The notes beneath the pieces are model-generated. The model was not told where the DNA came from. It saw only the letters and a list, made by a program, of their open reading frames with translations, and made no database searches. A stretch of 43,714 bases of DNA from Geodermatophilus sp. DF01-2. Lineage in GTDB: Bacteria > Actinomycetota > Actinomycetes > Mycobacteriales > Geodermatophilaceae. This document shows positions 25,277 through 34,171 of this stretch, piece after piece. Made by a program: the position numbers and the translations under genes. The first letter of the stretch is position 1, and every line of letters begins with the position of its first letter. Location of the stretch: positions 1-43,714 of the forward strand of contig NZ_SPQN01000024.1 of NCBI RefSeq assembly GCF_004571065.1, written 5' to 3'.

Positions 25277-26054
25277 GGGTGACGGGCTCCGGAACGTCGG
25301 CGGGAGCTGCGTCGGACTTGAGGCGGGAATCCATGTAGTCGTAGAGGCGAGCGAGCTCCTGTAGATGCAGAGTCATCGCTCGGGCAGCGGCGGCAGCGTC
25401 GCTCGCCAGCACTGCCTGATAGATGTCCCGGTGCTGGTCGACAACCAGCCGCCAGAACCCGGGTGCCACCCGGTTCCGCTGCACCCGGCGGGCGTTCACC
25501 TCGTAGACGGACGAGGCGATGAGCGGAAGAAGACGGTTGCCACTCGCCCGCAACAGGGTCTCGTGGAAGGCCCGGTCGATCTCGAACAGGTGGTCCGGGT
25601 CAAGTTGCTCCGGGTGCTCGGGCAGCAGGGTCGACAGCGTGGCGAGGTGGTCCGCCGCACGGTGCTCCGCAGCCAATGCTGCCCCGGGCACCTCCATGAT
25701 CTCGCGGGCCTGGACGAGTTCGCCCGATGACAGCCCGCTGACCCCCACCAGCAGGGACAGGGATACCCGTAGCGAGTCCGTGATACGGGTGGGGTTCGGA
25801 TGGCTGACCGTGCTGCCGCCCCCGCCTCCCGGGCGGGTGACGATCAGATCCTCTGACGACAGCAGTCGCAGAGCTTCCCGAACGGTGCCGCGGCTCGTCC
25901 CGAAGCGCTCGGACAGCGCCTCCTCCGTCGGAAGGCGGTCGCCGGGGGAGAGGGCGCCGGAGAGGATCCACTGCCGGATCTGGTCAGCGACCTGCTCGTA
26001 CGCCCGTCGAACCGGTCGAACGTAGGGCCGATGGAGGCCCTCATCCAGCGTCAT
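25269..26054 (-). CDS. GntR/FadR-family transcriptional regulator
   Basis: Probable local regulator, 261 residues. N-terminal winged helix (AYEQVADQIRQWILSGALSPGDRLPTE, SRGTVREALRLL), then an all-helical FCD ligand domain. Candidate metal/ligand residues of FCD proteins are visible in EIDRAFHETLLRASGN, VVDQHRDIYQAVL and MTLHLQELARL. FCD regulators usually sense small carboxylic acids, which fits the neighbours. ATG 26054 is preferred: a TACCGT box lies eight bases upstream and the N-terminal arm has normal length. ATG 26084 would add ten residues. It is divergent from the transporter/CoA operon and leads the oxidoreductase-CaiB 1 unit. Confidence 0.9.
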   Translation of the reverse strand: MTLDEGLHRPYVRPVRRAYEQVADQIRQWILSGALSPGDRLPTEEALSERFGTSRGTVREALRLLSSEDLIVTRPGGGGGSTVSHPNPTRITDSLRVSLSLLVGVSGLSSGELVQAREIMEVPGAALAAEHRAADHLATLSTLLPEHPEQLDPDHLFEIDRAFHETLLRASGNRLLPLIASSVYEVNARRVQRNRVAPGFWRLVVDQHRDIYQAVLASDAAAAARAMTLHLQELARLYDYMDSRLKSDAAPADVPEPVTHD

Positions 26055-26069
26055 ACCACCAAACGGTAT
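26053..26069. promoter_or_regulatory. Possible GntR operator
   Basis: ATACC-N7-GGTAT is an inverted repeat overlapping the regulator's start and its candidate -10 (TACCGT on the minus strand). Placement suits autoregulation. Five-base arms are weak evidence. Confidence 0.3.
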
Positions 26070-26183
26070 CTGTGGGACTTTCATGGAGCAACCATCTGTG
26101 ACCGTTCCGTACAGACCTGGTGGGTTTCGTTCAGACGGGTTGCTGGTCGGCAGCCAACACTCCAGGCGATTTCCTGGCCCCCA

Positions 26184-26213
26184 TTGACATGAGCTACATC
26201 ACATCCCTAGGGT
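26184..26213 (+). promoter_or_regulatory. Promoter of the transporter/CoA operon
   Basis: TTGACA (26184-26189), 18-base spacer, TAGGGT (26208-26213): the -35 is a perfect consensus and the -10 fits TANNNT. Transcription would begin near 26220, about 35 bases before the binding-protein start. It is the most canonical promoter in the window. Confidence 0.7.
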
Positions 26214-26255
26214 CCAGCCCACTGTCCGACATTCGCCCATCCAGTGAGGTGCACA

Positions 26256-27479
26256 GTGCGACGAGGTCTTGGAGCCATGGCAGCCCTGCTGCTCATGACG
26301 ACCGCATGTGGCGGGCAGGGCAACGAACAGGACGCGCAGGCAGGCGAAGGCGATACCGGGCCCATCCGGATCGGCGCGGCCATCGCAGAGACGGGCAAGT
26401 ACTCCGTGGAGGGCCGTGGCCTCAGGAACGGCTACGACATGTGGGTCGACATGGTGAACGAGCAAGGCGGGATCGACGTCTGCGGCACCAAGCGCCCGGT
26501 CGAGATGGTGTACTACGACGACCAGTCCAGCCCGGAAGCTGCCGCGCAGCTGACCGAACGGCTGATCAGCGAGGACGACGTCGACTTCCTCTTCGGCCCG
26601 TACTCCTCAGGCCTCACGATGGCCACGTCCGCAATCGCGGAACGCCACGGTGTGATCAACATGTCCGGCGGCGGCGCATCCGAAGACATCTTCAACCGTG
26701 GATTCAAGTACGTGTTCGGTCTGGCCACGCCGACCGAGGACTACACCGCCGCGACGCTCGAGGCACTGCAGGCCGCGGGCGCCGAGACCATCGGCGTCGT
26801 GCACATCGACGATGCGCCGATGACCAGTGTCGCCGAAGGCACCCAGGCGACGGCCGACGAGCTGGGCATGGAGATCGTCGCCTTCGAGACCGTTCCCCAG
26901 GAAGCCGACTACACCGCCGCCGTACAGCGCGTCGCCCAGGCCGATCCCGACGTGTTCGTCGGTGCAGGGGCCTTCCAGTCGGCGCTCAACTTCACCCGTG
27001 TCGCCGAACAGCTCGCCTTCCGGCCGGACTACATGGTCCTCGTCAACGGGCCGGCCGATCCCCAGTTCATCGAGGAGCTCGGCGCCTCGGCCGAGGGGAT
27101 CATCGGTCCGACCCAGTGGCACCGCAGCGCACCCTTCGAGGGCCCGTTCTTCGGTACCGCCGAAGAGTACGCAGCGCTGTACGAGGAGAAGTACGGGAGC
27201 GAGCCGCCGTACGTGGCGACCATGGGCACCGGCAGCGGCGTCGCGTTGCAGCTGGCCATCGAGGAAGCCTGCAGCACCGACTCCGACGAGGTCCGTCAGG
27301 CGCTGCTGGACATGGAGACCGAGACCGTCCTGGGCCCGGTCGACTTCACCGAGACCGGCATCAACGAGAACAAGCCCATGCCGGGGATCCAGATCCAGAA
27401 CGGCCAGACGGTCGTGGTGGCACCGCTGCCCGACGACGCCACCTGGCAGCTCCAGAAGTACTCCGAGGCCGGCCAGTAA
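26256..27479 (+). CDS. ABC transporter substrate-binding lipoprotein (LivK-like)
   Basis: Extracytoplasmic receptor of a branched-chain-amino-acid-type (HAAT) importer, 407 residues. A short lipoprotein signal peptide ends LLLMTTACGGQG. The mature part begins IRIGAAIAETGKYSVEGRG and shows the two-lobed periplasmic-binding-fold pattern (VEMVYYDDQSSPEAAAQL, FGPYSSG, GGGASEDIF). GTG 26256 is preferred over GTG 26244 because GAGG at 26246-26249 then lies six bases upstream. First gene of the operon. HAAT receptors also bind aromatic and dicarboxylic acids, so the ligand need not be an amino acid. Given the downstream enzymes, an organic acid is likely. Confidence 0.92.
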   Translation: MRRGLGAMAALLLMTTACGGQGNEQDAQAGEGDTGPIRIGAAIAETGKYSVEGRGLRNGYDMWVDMVNEQGGIDVCGTKRPVEMVYYDDQSSPEAAAQLTERLISEDDVDFLFGPYSSGLTMATSAIAERHGVINMSGGGASEDIFNRGFKYVFGLATPTEDYTAATLEALQAAGAETIGVVHIDDAPMTSVAEGTQATADELGMEIVAFETVPQEADYTAAVQRVAQADPDVFVGAGAFQSALNFTRVAEQLAFRPDYMVLVNGPADPQFIEELGASAEGIIGPTQWHRSAPFEGPFFGTAEEYAALYEEKYGSEPPYVATMGTGSGVALQLAIEEACSTDSDEVRQALLDMETETVLGPVDFTETGINENKPMPGIQIQNGQTVVVAPLPDDATWQLQKYSEAGQ

Positions 27480-27536
27480 GGGCGTCGGGGACCGCGGACC
27501 TCTGACGCGACCACCTTGAGCAGCCCAGGAACCGCT

Positions 27537-28424
27537 ATGGACTACTTCTTCCAGGTAACCCTCAACGGACTCATGCTCTGTGGGCTGTATGCCCTTATGG
27601 CGCAGGGCCTCGCCCTCATCTGGGGCGTACTGAAGGTGGTGAACCTCGCCCACGGCGAGTTCATCGTGCTGGGCGCGTTCCTCGCCTGGTGGGGATTCGG
27701 CGAGTTCGGGTGGGATCCCTATCTGGCGGCCCCGCTGATCGGACTGGTCGGCGCGGGACTCGGCTGGCTGGTCAGCCGCGCGGTCGTGCTGCCGCTCCTG
27801 GGGCAGCACTTCCTCATGACGCTCTTGGCCACCTTCGGGCTGGCCATCGTCATGCAGAGCCTCATGACGCTGACCTTCGGATCGAGCGCCCGGGTGACCG
27901 ACGTGCCGTACGCGGCAACCGGGTTCGGCGTCCTCGGGGTCCGGGTGCCGCTGATCGGGGCGGTCAATGCGGTGGCGGCGTTCAGCGTGCTCGGCCTGCT
28001 GTGGCTCTTCCTCCACCGCACTCGTCCCGGCAAGGCGATGCGGGCCGTGTCCGAGAACCAGGAGGCCGGCCGCCTGGTCGGCATCGACCTGAAGAAGGTC
28101 TACGGTCTGGCCGTCGCGGTCGCGATCGGATTGACCACGGTCTCGGGCGCCCTGCTCAGCTCCATCGAGCCGTTTTACCCGTTCGCCGGCCCGCCACTGA
28201 CCCTCAAGGTCTTCGCGATTGTGGCTCTCGGCGGGCTGGGCAGCATGCGCGGCATCGTCCTCGCAGCGGCGCTGGTGGCGCTCACCGAGAGCTACGTCGG
28301 AGCCTACGTCCCCGAGATCGGAACGGGGCTGGGTGCCGCAGTGGCCTTCATCCTCCTCGTCGTCGTTCTTGCGCTGCGTCCGGGCGGCGTGGCGGGCGCC
28401 CGGGCGACGGCAGGCCACGCGTGA
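27537..28424 (+). CDS. livH: Branched-chain-type ABC permease LivH
   Basis: Integral membrane subunit, 295 residues, about eight helices. Family features are LYALMAQGLALIWGVLKVVNLAHGEFIVLG near the N-terminus, the coupling loop TRPGKAMRAVSENQEAGRLVGID that contacts the ATPases, and VALGGLGSMRG late in the protein. ATG 27537 was chosen over TTG 27516 because AGGA lies six bases before it and the protein then starts at the first helix (MDYFFQVTLNGL). 57 bases after the binding protein. Confidence 0.93.
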   Translation: MDYFFQVTLNGLMLCGLYALMAQGLALIWGVLKVVNLAHGEFIVLGAFLAWWGFGEFGWDPYLAAPLIGLVGAGLGWLVSRAVVLPLLGQHFLMTLLATFGLAIVMQSLMTLTFGSSARVTDVPYAATGFGVLGVRVPLIGAVNAVAAFSVLGLLWLFLHRTRPGKAMRAVSENQEAGRLVGIDLKKVYGLAVAVAIGLTTVSGALLSSIEPFYPFAGPPLTLKVFAIVALGGLGSMRGIVLAAALVALTESYVGAYVPEIGTGLGAAVAFILLVVVLALRPGGVAGARATAGHA

Positions 28425-28487
28425 CGGGCGGACCACACGTGATCAGCAGGCCGACCACATCACCAGACATGAGGGATCTGATGACCG

Positions 28488-29570
28488 ATGGCTGACGAGA
28501 GGCAAGCGCTCGCCGACCCCGAATCCCAGTCCGCCGCCGACGCCGACCTGCCGGTCGCACCTCCGGAGCGCCCTGGTGCCCGGCGACCGTGGATCCGGTC
28601 CGCCGCGGTGGCGGTCGGGCTGCTGGTCGCGGTGGCCATACCGCTGTTCGGCCCGACCGATTCGACGCTGCTGCTTCTGGCGAACGTGGCGATGTACACC
28701 GCGCTGGGAGCGAACTGGAATCTTATCTCGGGGTACACCGGCTACATCGACTTCGGTCACGCCGTGTTTTTCGGCATCGGCGGTTACGTCACCGCGATCC
28801 TGATCACCCGCTACGACGTACCGCTGCTCGTCACCTTGCCCATCGCGCTGGCGTTCGCTGCCGTGTTTGCCCTGCTCATCGGCGTCCCGCTGCTCCGGGT
28901 GCGGGGGGTGTACTTCTCGATCGCGATGCTCGGGGCGTTCCTCGGTACGCGGGAGATCGCCGGGTTGTTGCCGATCACCGGTGGGGGCGTCGGGATCACG
29001 ATCCCGCCGTGGACGGACCCGAACGGTCGTACGTACTTCTACTACGCGTTCCTCGCCATGGCCGTCGTCAGCATCGGGCTCCTGGCCTTCGTCCGGAGAT
29101 CGCAGCTCGGGTCGTGTCTGCTCGCCGTGCGGGAGGACGAGGAGGGTGCCGCGGCCCGGGGGGTGAACACGACGGCGGTCAAAGTGGCGGCCTTCGTCGT
29201 GGCCGGCTCGCTCACCTCCGTGGTGGGTGCGGTATGGGCCTACCAGAACACGTTCGTCGACCCGCTCATCCTGTTCCGGGACGAGCTCCTGCTCTACCTG
29301 GCGCTCGTTGTGCTCGTCGGCGGGCTGGGCACCATCTGGGGACCGCTGGTCGGTGCGGTGACGGTGGTGATCGTCCGAGACGTCCTCGCGCAGAACTTCG
29401 TCCAGCTGCACCTGCTCATCCTCGGACTGTTCCTGCTGGCGGTCGTCCTGCTCATGCCCGAGGGCATCGTCGGTGCTAGGCGGAATCGCCTCCGGGCACC
29501 GCTCGTCCGGCACTTCCGTCGTGTGACGAAACAGCTTGCTTCGTCGATGTCGCATGGGGGTCACCGATGA
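28488..29570 (+). CDS. livM: Branched-chain-type ABC permease LivM
   Basis: Second membrane subunit, 360 residues. A ~35-residue hydrophilic N-terminus precedes about nine helices. Signatures: NLISGYTGYIDFGHAVFFGIGGY, RGVYFSIAMLGAF, the coupling loop SQLGSCLLAVREDEEGAAARGVN, and VLVGGLGTIWGPLVGA. Spacing from livH is 63 bases. The stop overlaps the livG ATG (ATGA). The C-terminal ~30 residues after LMPEGIVGARR are basic and cytosolic. Confidence 0.93.
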   Translation: MADERQALADPESQSAADADLPVAPPERPGARRPWIRSAAVAVGLLVAVAIPLFGPTDSTLLLLANVAMYTALGANWNLISGYTGYIDFGHAVFFGIGGYVTAILITRYDVPLLVTLPIALAFAAVFALLIGVPLLRVRGVYFSIAMLGAFLGTREIAGLLPITGGGVGITIPPWTDPNGRTYFYYAFLAMAVVSIGLLAFVRRSQLGSCLLAVREDEEGAAARGVNTTAVKVAAFVVAGSLTSVVGAVWAYQNTFVDPLILFRDELLLYLALVVLVGGLGTIWGPLVGAVTVVIVRDVLAQNFVQLHLLILGLFLLAVVLLMPEGIVGARRNRLRAPLVRHFRRVTKQLASSMSHGGHR

Positions 29571-30340
29571 GCGTTCCCGTGAGTGATCGTCCGGTGGACG
29601 CGAAGCCGATCCTGGAGGCCCGGAAGCTCTCCAAGCACTTCGGGGGGATACGTGCGCTGCACGAGGTCGACTTCACGGTCTTCGGCGGCGAGATCCTCGG
29701 ACTGATCGGTCCCAACGGATCCGGCAAGACGACGCTGGTCAACTGCATGGCGGGCGAACTCCGGCCCACACAGGGATCGGTCATGTTCCACGGCAAGGAC
29801 GTCACCGGCCGGCCGGCGCACAGGCTGTCCCGCATCGGGCTGGCGCGCACGTTCCAGCAGCTGCGGATCTTCGGATCGCTCTCGGTCCGCGAGAACATGT
29901 GGCTGGCACGCCAGTGGGGCGGCGTCGGGCTCGCGGGGATATTCCGCAGCGCCGACCGGGCGACGCGAGCGCGCGCGGACCACCTCATCGAGCTGGTCAA
30001 ACTGACCCGGCTGGTCGACGCGCCCGCCGGCACGCTGTCCGGCGGTCAGCGCCGCCTGCTCGAGTTCGGCATGGCGGTGATGCCGCGGCCGAGCATCGTC
30101 CTGCTAGACGAGGCGACCTCCGGCGTGCACCCGACCGTCATCGCCGAGCTGTCCGATCACATCAAGTCGCTCAATCGCGAGGAGGGCGTCGCGTTCCTCC
30201 TCATCGAACACAACGTGGAGTTCATCATGCGAATGTGCCACCGGGTCGTCGTCCTGCACCATGGCGAGGAGCTCGCCGTCGGCACTCCGGACGAGGTGCG
30301 CAGGAACGACGAAGTCGTCGACGCGTACTTCGGAGCCTGA
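29567..30340 (+). CDS. livG: Branched-chain-type ABC ATPase LivG
   Basis: Cytosolic ATPase, 257 residues. Walker A GPNGSGKTTLVNCMAGEL, Q-loop LARTFQQLRIF, signature LSGGQRRLLEFGMAV and Walker B IVLLDEATSGVHP, with the H-loop in LLIEHNVEFIMRMCHRVVVL. The Walker B continuation DEATSGVHP departs slightly from the usual DEPxAGLNP of LivG (Pro to Ala, Asn to His), but the catalytic Glu is present. It overlaps livM by four bases and is followed by livF after one base. Confidence 0.92.
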   Translation: MSVPVSDRPVDAKPILEARKLSKHFGGIRALHEVDFTVFGGEILGLIGPNGSGKTTLVNCMAGELRPTQGSVMFHGKDVTGRPAHRLSRIGLARTFQQLRIFGSLSVRENMWLARQWGGVGLAGIFRSADRATRARADHLIELVKLTRLVDAPAGTLSGGQRRLLEFGMAVMPRPSIVLLDEATSGVHPTVIAELSDHIKSLNREEGVAFLLIEHNVEFIMRMCHRVVVLHHGEELAVGTPDEVRRNDEVVDAYFGA

Positions 30341-30341
30341 G

Positions 30342-31073
30342 GTGGCAACCGAGGAGCCGTTCCTCCAGGTGACCGACCTGCACGGCGGATACGGCGGTCT
30401 GGACGTGCTGCAGGGCATCGACATCGAGGTGCGACCGGCCGAGGTGGTCTGCATCGTCGGACCCAACGGGTCGGGAAAGTCCACCCTCTTCAAGGCCATT
30501 TACGGCCTGGCTCAGGTCACCGCCGGGCGGGTCTCCTTCAAGGGCAAGGACATCACCGGACTCGCTCCGGAGGCGGTCCTGCATTCGCGCATCGGGATCG
30601 TTCCGCAGTTGGCGACCGTGTTCCCCGGGATGACGGTGCAGGAGAACCTCGAGATGGGCATGTACACGGTGCGCGACAAGGCCCGTGTGCGGCAGCGTAT
30701 CGAGGAGATGCTCGACCTCTTCCCGCACCTGCGCGACCTGCGGTCACGACCTGCTGGCGTGCTCTCCGGCGGTGAACGCCGTGCGCTCGAGATCATCCGC
30801 GCGCTGATGCTCGAGCCCGAGCTGGTCCTGATGGACGAGCCCTCCGCCGGCCTGTCCCCGGCGCTCACCGCCGAGGTCTTCGAGCGGATCGGTGAGCTCA
30901 ATGCCGCAACGGGCCTCGCCTTCCTGCTCATCGAGCAGAACGCGAAACAGGGGCTGCAGGCCAGTCACCGCGCCTACGTGATGGAGATGGGACGGGTCCG
31001 CCACACCGGCCCGAGTAGTCAGCTGCTTGAGGACGAGACCGTCCGCAAAGCATTCTTTCCTGCTGCCCTGTGA
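30342..31073 (+). CDS. livF: Branched-chain-type ABC ATPase LivF
   Basis: Second ATPase, 243 residues. LQVTDLHGGYGGLDVLQGIDIEV opening, Walker A GPNGSGKSTLFKAIYGL, Q-loop IGIVPQLATVFP, signature LSGGERRALEIIRAL, Walker B LVLMDEPSAGLSP and H-loop region LLIEQNAKQGLQASHRAYVME. In this last block Gln replaces His after Glu, as is usual for LivF. GTG 30342 starts two bases after the livG stop. The first enzyme gene of the pathway follows 14 bases after the stop, so transporter and enzymes form one unit. Confidence 0.92.
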   Translation: MATEEPFLQVTDLHGGYGGLDVLQGIDIEVRPAEVVCIVGPNGSGKSTLFKAIYGLAQVTAGRVSFKGKDITGLAPEAVLHSRIGIVPQLATVFPGMTVQENLEMGMYTVRDKARVRQRIEEMLDLFPHLRDLRSRPAGVLSGGERRALEIIRALMLEPELVLMDEPSAGLSPALTAEVFERIGELNAATGLAFLLIEQNAKQGLQASHRAYVMEMGRVRHTGPSSQLLEDETVRKAFFPAAL

Positions 31074-31087
31074 ACCGAGGACCGTCA

Positions 31088-32515
31088 ATGACGATAGTGC
31101 AGAGCGCCACACGGACGACCGTTTCCGCGAACATCGCGGATTTCGTTCGGGACCTGTCGATCGACGATGTGCCCGCACCCGTGCTTGCCCGTGCCCGGCT
31201 GCACATGCTGGACGCGCTGGGTATCGCGGTCGCCTCGTCCGGAATGGATTTCGGTCGTGCCGTGCATCGCGCGGGGAGCCGCCTCGGTGCCGGGCGCGAC
31301 AGCCGCGTCCTCGGTTTCGGCACGGCCCTTCCCGCGCCGTCGGCGGCGCTTGTCAACGGCACGCTCATCCACGGCCTCGACTTCGACGACACCCACATCG
31401 AGGCCATCCACCACGCGACTGCGCCGGCGCTCGCGGCCGCGCTGGCGGTCGCCGAGCAGAAGCACGCCGACGGCGCCTCGACCCTGCTGGCCTACGTGAT
31501 CGGCCTGGAGGTCGGCTGCCGGCTCGCCGCGGCGGGCTCGGGCGGATTCCACGACCGGGGGTTCCACCCCACGGGGATCATGGGAACCTTCGCCGCGGTG
31601 TGCGGCACCGGAAAACTGCGGGACCTCCCGCAGCAGACGCTCGTGCACGCGCTGGGTCTCGCCGGCAGTCAGGCCGCCGGCATCCTGGAGATCAACAACT
31701 CCTGGCTCAAGCGCATGCACCCCGGCTGGGCGGCGCACAGCGCGATCGTCGCCGCCACGATGGCCGAGGAAGGCTTCGTGGGCCCGGCGACGGTCTTCGA
31801 AGGACCGCACGGCCTCTACGCCAGTCACCTCGGCACGGTCCCCGACCGCGGTGCGCTCGGCCTCGACGACCTCGGCAGCCGGTGGATGACGGCCGAGATC
31901 GCCCTCAAGCCCTATCCGTGCTGTCACTTCACGCACGCCTTCATCGACGCGGCCCTGGAGCTGCGCGCCGAGCTGTCCGCCCAGGGCACCGCCCTGGACG
32001 ACGTGCGGCGGATCGACTGCCCGACCTCGATCCGGCTCATGCCGGTGGTGACTGAGCCCGCGGACCGCAAGACGGCACCACCGACGATCTACGACGCACT
32101 GTTCAGCGTGCAGTACGCGGTCGCACTGGCCCTCGTCCACGGACGCGTGGACCTCGCCGGCTTCTACGACGCGCCACTGGACGACCCGGACGTGCTGGCC
32201 GTGGCGTCCCGGGTGACGTGCGGCCCCGACCCGGAGAGCGACTACCCCCGGCACTTCCCGGGCGAGGTCGTACTCCACACCGTCGATGGCCGGAGCCTGC
32301 GCAGACGGGTCCCCGCCAGCCGTGGCACACCGGAGTTCCCCTTGTCGGAGGCCGAGGTGACGGCGAAGTTCGCGGCCAATGCCGGCCGCGAGCTGAGTGC
32401 CGAGGTCGTGCACGACATCGCCCGAACGTTTACCCGGATCGAAGACCTCGATGACATCGGTCAGCTCGTGACGATGTGCATCGCCCCGGAGAAGCAGGGA
32501 GTGGAGAACTCATGA
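31088..32515 (+). CDS. MmgE/PrpD family protein 1
   Basis: 475 residues, normal family length. MmgE/PrpD members include 2-methylcitrate dehydratase, cis-aconitate decarboxylase and iminodisuccinate epimerase, all acting on small branched di- or tricarboxylates. Family blocks: NGTLIHGLDFDDTHIEAIHH, RGFHPTGIMGTFAAVCGTGKL, HPGWAAHSAIVAATMAEEGF and ALKPYPCCHFTHAFIDAAL. ATG 31088 has GAGGA about seven bases upstream; GTG 31070 overlapping the livF stop is an alternative. The stop overlaps the next ATG. A paralogue lies at 35865. I cannot tell dehydratase, decarboxylase or epimerase by eye. Being inside a CoA-ester operon, it probably makes or isomerises the free acid before CoA transfer. Confidence 0.88.
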   Translation: MTIVQSATRTTVSANIADFVRDLSIDDVPAPVLARARLHMLDALGIAVASSGMDFGRAVHRAGSRLGAGRDSRVLGFGTALPAPSAALVNGTLIHGLDFDDTHIEAIHHATAPALAAALAVAEQKHADGASTLLAYVIGLEVGCRLAAAGSGGFHDRGFHPTGIMGTFAAVCGTGKLRDLPQQTLVHALGLAGSQAAGILEINNSWLKRMHPGWAAHSAIVAATMAEEGFVGPATVFEGPHGLYASHLGTVPDRGALGLDDLGSRWMTAEIALKPYPCCHFTHAFIDAALELRAELSAQGTALDDVRRIDCPTSIRLMPVVTEPADRKTAPPTIYDALFSVQYAVALALVHGRVDLAGFYDAPLDDPDVLAVASRVTCGPDPESDYPRHFPGEVVLHTVDGRSLRRRVPASRGTPEFPLSEAEVTAKFAANAGRELSAEVVHDIARTFTRIEDLDDIGQLVTMCIAPEKQGVENS

Positions 32516-32994
32516 CCACAGCAATACGTAGGGAGCGCGGACTCCTGTTCGAGGACTTCGAGATCGGACAGACCTTCGAGCACCACTGGGGCCGCACGGT
32601 GACGGCCTCGGAGAGCATGACCTACAGCAACGTCACCATGAACTACAACCCCCTGTACTTCAACGTCGAGTACGCACGTCGACTCGGTTACGACGGAATC
32701 CTCATCAACCCTCTGCTCGTCTACACCACCGTGCTCGGACTCTCGGTCGAAGACCTCTCCGAGGCCGGCGGCCCCTTTCTGGGTGTCGACAACCTGGTGT
32801 TCAGGACCCCGGTCTACGACGGCGACACGATCACCGCCCGGTCGGTGACCCTCGGAAAGCGACCGTCCGGCTCCCGCCCCGGCTGGGGGATCGTCGAATG
32901 GCGGACCACGGGTCTGAACCAGCGAGGTGACGAGGTCCTCGGATACCGGCGCAGCAACCTTTCTCGCATGCGGAACGCGGAGGCAAACCGATGA
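32512..32994 (+). CDS. MaoC-like hotdog protein 1, His of active site replaced
   Basis: 160 residues, one hotdog domain. LLFEDFEIGQTFEHHWGRTV is the usual MaoC opening. The (R)-hydratase motif D/N-x4-H appears as N44-YNPL-Y49, so the catalytic His is Tyr. The rest (NPLLVYTTVLGLSVEDLSE, RTPVYDGDTITARSVTLGK) resembles the N-terminal half of mesaconyl-CoA hydratase (Mch) as I remember it. The operon's second MaoC protein (34172) aligns along its length and keeps the His. I infer a heteromeric hydratase in which this subunit is structural or substrate-binding. M. tuberculosis Rv2499c, itaconyl-CoA hydratase, is another possible relative. Overlaps both neighbours by four bases. Confidence 0.85.
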   Translation: MTTAIRRERGLLFEDFEIGQTFEHHWGRTVTASESMTYSNVTMNYNPLYFNVEYARRLGYDGILINPLLVYTTVLGLSVEDLSEAGGPFLGVDNLVFRTPVYDGDTITARSVTLGKRPSGSRPGWGIVEWRTTGLNQRGDEVLGYRRSNLSRMRNAEANR

Positions 32995-34148
32995 GCTTTC
33001 TGACCGACGACCATCTCGCCCTGCAGCGCGCCACCCGTGAGTTCGCCGAACGCAAGGTCGAGCCCGTCGCGGCGAGTCTCGACCTGGAGGACAAGCAGAT
33101 CCCCGAGGACCTGCTGGCCGAGATGGGCGACATGGGGCTCTTCGGGGTCGCCATCCCGGCCGAGCATGGTGGCCTGGGCATGGACACCATCGCCCTGTGC
33201 GTGGTGACCGAGGAACTGGCCAGGGCGAGCCTGTCGGTGGGCAGCGTCATCCACCGCAACTCCATCACCGGGCACATCCTGAACAGCTTCGGAACCCAGC
33301 AGCAGAAGGATCGCTTCCTGCCCGGGATGGCCGCCGGAAAGATCCAGACCGCGTCCGCCGGCACCGAACCCGAGGCCGGGTCGGATGCCGGGAACATCAA
33401 GACCATGGCGCGGCGAGAGGGGGACACCTACATCCTCAACGGGGCCAAGCAATGGTGCACCTTCGCCAATCGCGCGAACGTCCTGTTCACCTACGCCCGG
33501 ACGAACTCGGTGGCCAAGCACAGCGGAATCAGTCTGTTCATGGTGGAGAAGCCGGCCGGTGACTTCGAGCCCCCCCATCTCACGGGTACGCACATCCCGA
33601 CCTCGGGTTATCACGGGATGTACTCCTACTCGCTGCACTTCGACGACCTCGAGGTGCCGGCGTCGAACCTGGTCGGCGAGGAGGAAGGAAAGGGCTTCCG
33701 CCAGTTGATGGGTGGGTACGAGACAGCCCGCATCACCTTTGCCTTCCGCTGCATCGGGCTGGCGCGGGCCGCCTACGAGGCGGCCGTCGAGTACAGCAAG
33801 CAGCGTGTTCAGTTCGGCCAGCCCATCGCCAACTTCCAGGCCGTTCGCTTCAAGCTGGCGGAGATGCGCACCCAGATCGAGGCCGCCCGGGCGCTGGGAT
33901 ACACGGCCGCGGCCAAGTTCGACCAGGGTGAGCGCGCCGACCTGGAAGCGGGAATGGCCAAGCTCTTCGCCTCCGAGATGGCGCACAAGGCGGCGTGGGA
34001 TGCGCTCTACATCCACGGCGGCAACGGCTATGCGCGGGATGCCAACGTCAATCGGTACTGGCGCGACTCCGGCCTCCTGCCAATCGGCGAGGGAACCAGC
34101 GATGTTCAGCGCGAGGTCATCGCCCGACGAATCCTCGGCGAGCGCTGA
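32991..34148 (+). CDS. Acyl-CoA dehydrogenase 1
   Basis: FAD enzyme forming a 2,3-double bond in an acyl-CoA, 385 residues. N-terminal helical domain, then FAD/substrate motifs SAGTEPEAGSDAGNIKT and GAKQWCTFANRANVLF, then the C-terminal helical domain with QRVQFGQPIANFQAVRFKL. The catalytic base is the Glu in PIGEGTSDVQREV. The WCTFA block, where many family members have WITNA, is shared with acyl-CoA dehydrogenase 2 in the same operon and marks the two as close relatives. Substrate may be a branched dicarboxylyl-CoA such as methylsuccinyl-CoA, by context only. Start overlaps the MaoC 1 stop (ATGA). Confidence 0.92.
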   Translation: MSFLTDDHLALQRATREFAERKVEPVAASLDLEDKQIPEDLLAEMGDMGLFGVAIPAEHGGLGMDTIALCVVTEELARASLSVGSVIHRNSITGHILNSFGTQQQKDRFLPGMAAGKIQTASAGTEPEAGSDAGNIKTMARREGDTYILNGAKQWCTFANRANVLFTYARTNSVAKHSGISLFMVEKPAGDFEPPHLTGTHIPTSGYHGMYSYSLHFDDLEVPASNLVGEEEGKGFRQLMGGYETARITFAFRCIGLARAAYEAAVEYSKQRVQFGQPIANFQAVRFKLAEMRTQIEAARALGYTAAAKFDQGERADLEAGMAKLFASEMAHKAAWDALYIHGGNGYARDANVNRYWRDSGLLPIGEGTSDVQREVIARRILGER

Positions 34149-34171
34149 GGTCGAGAAGGAAGGATCGAGCG

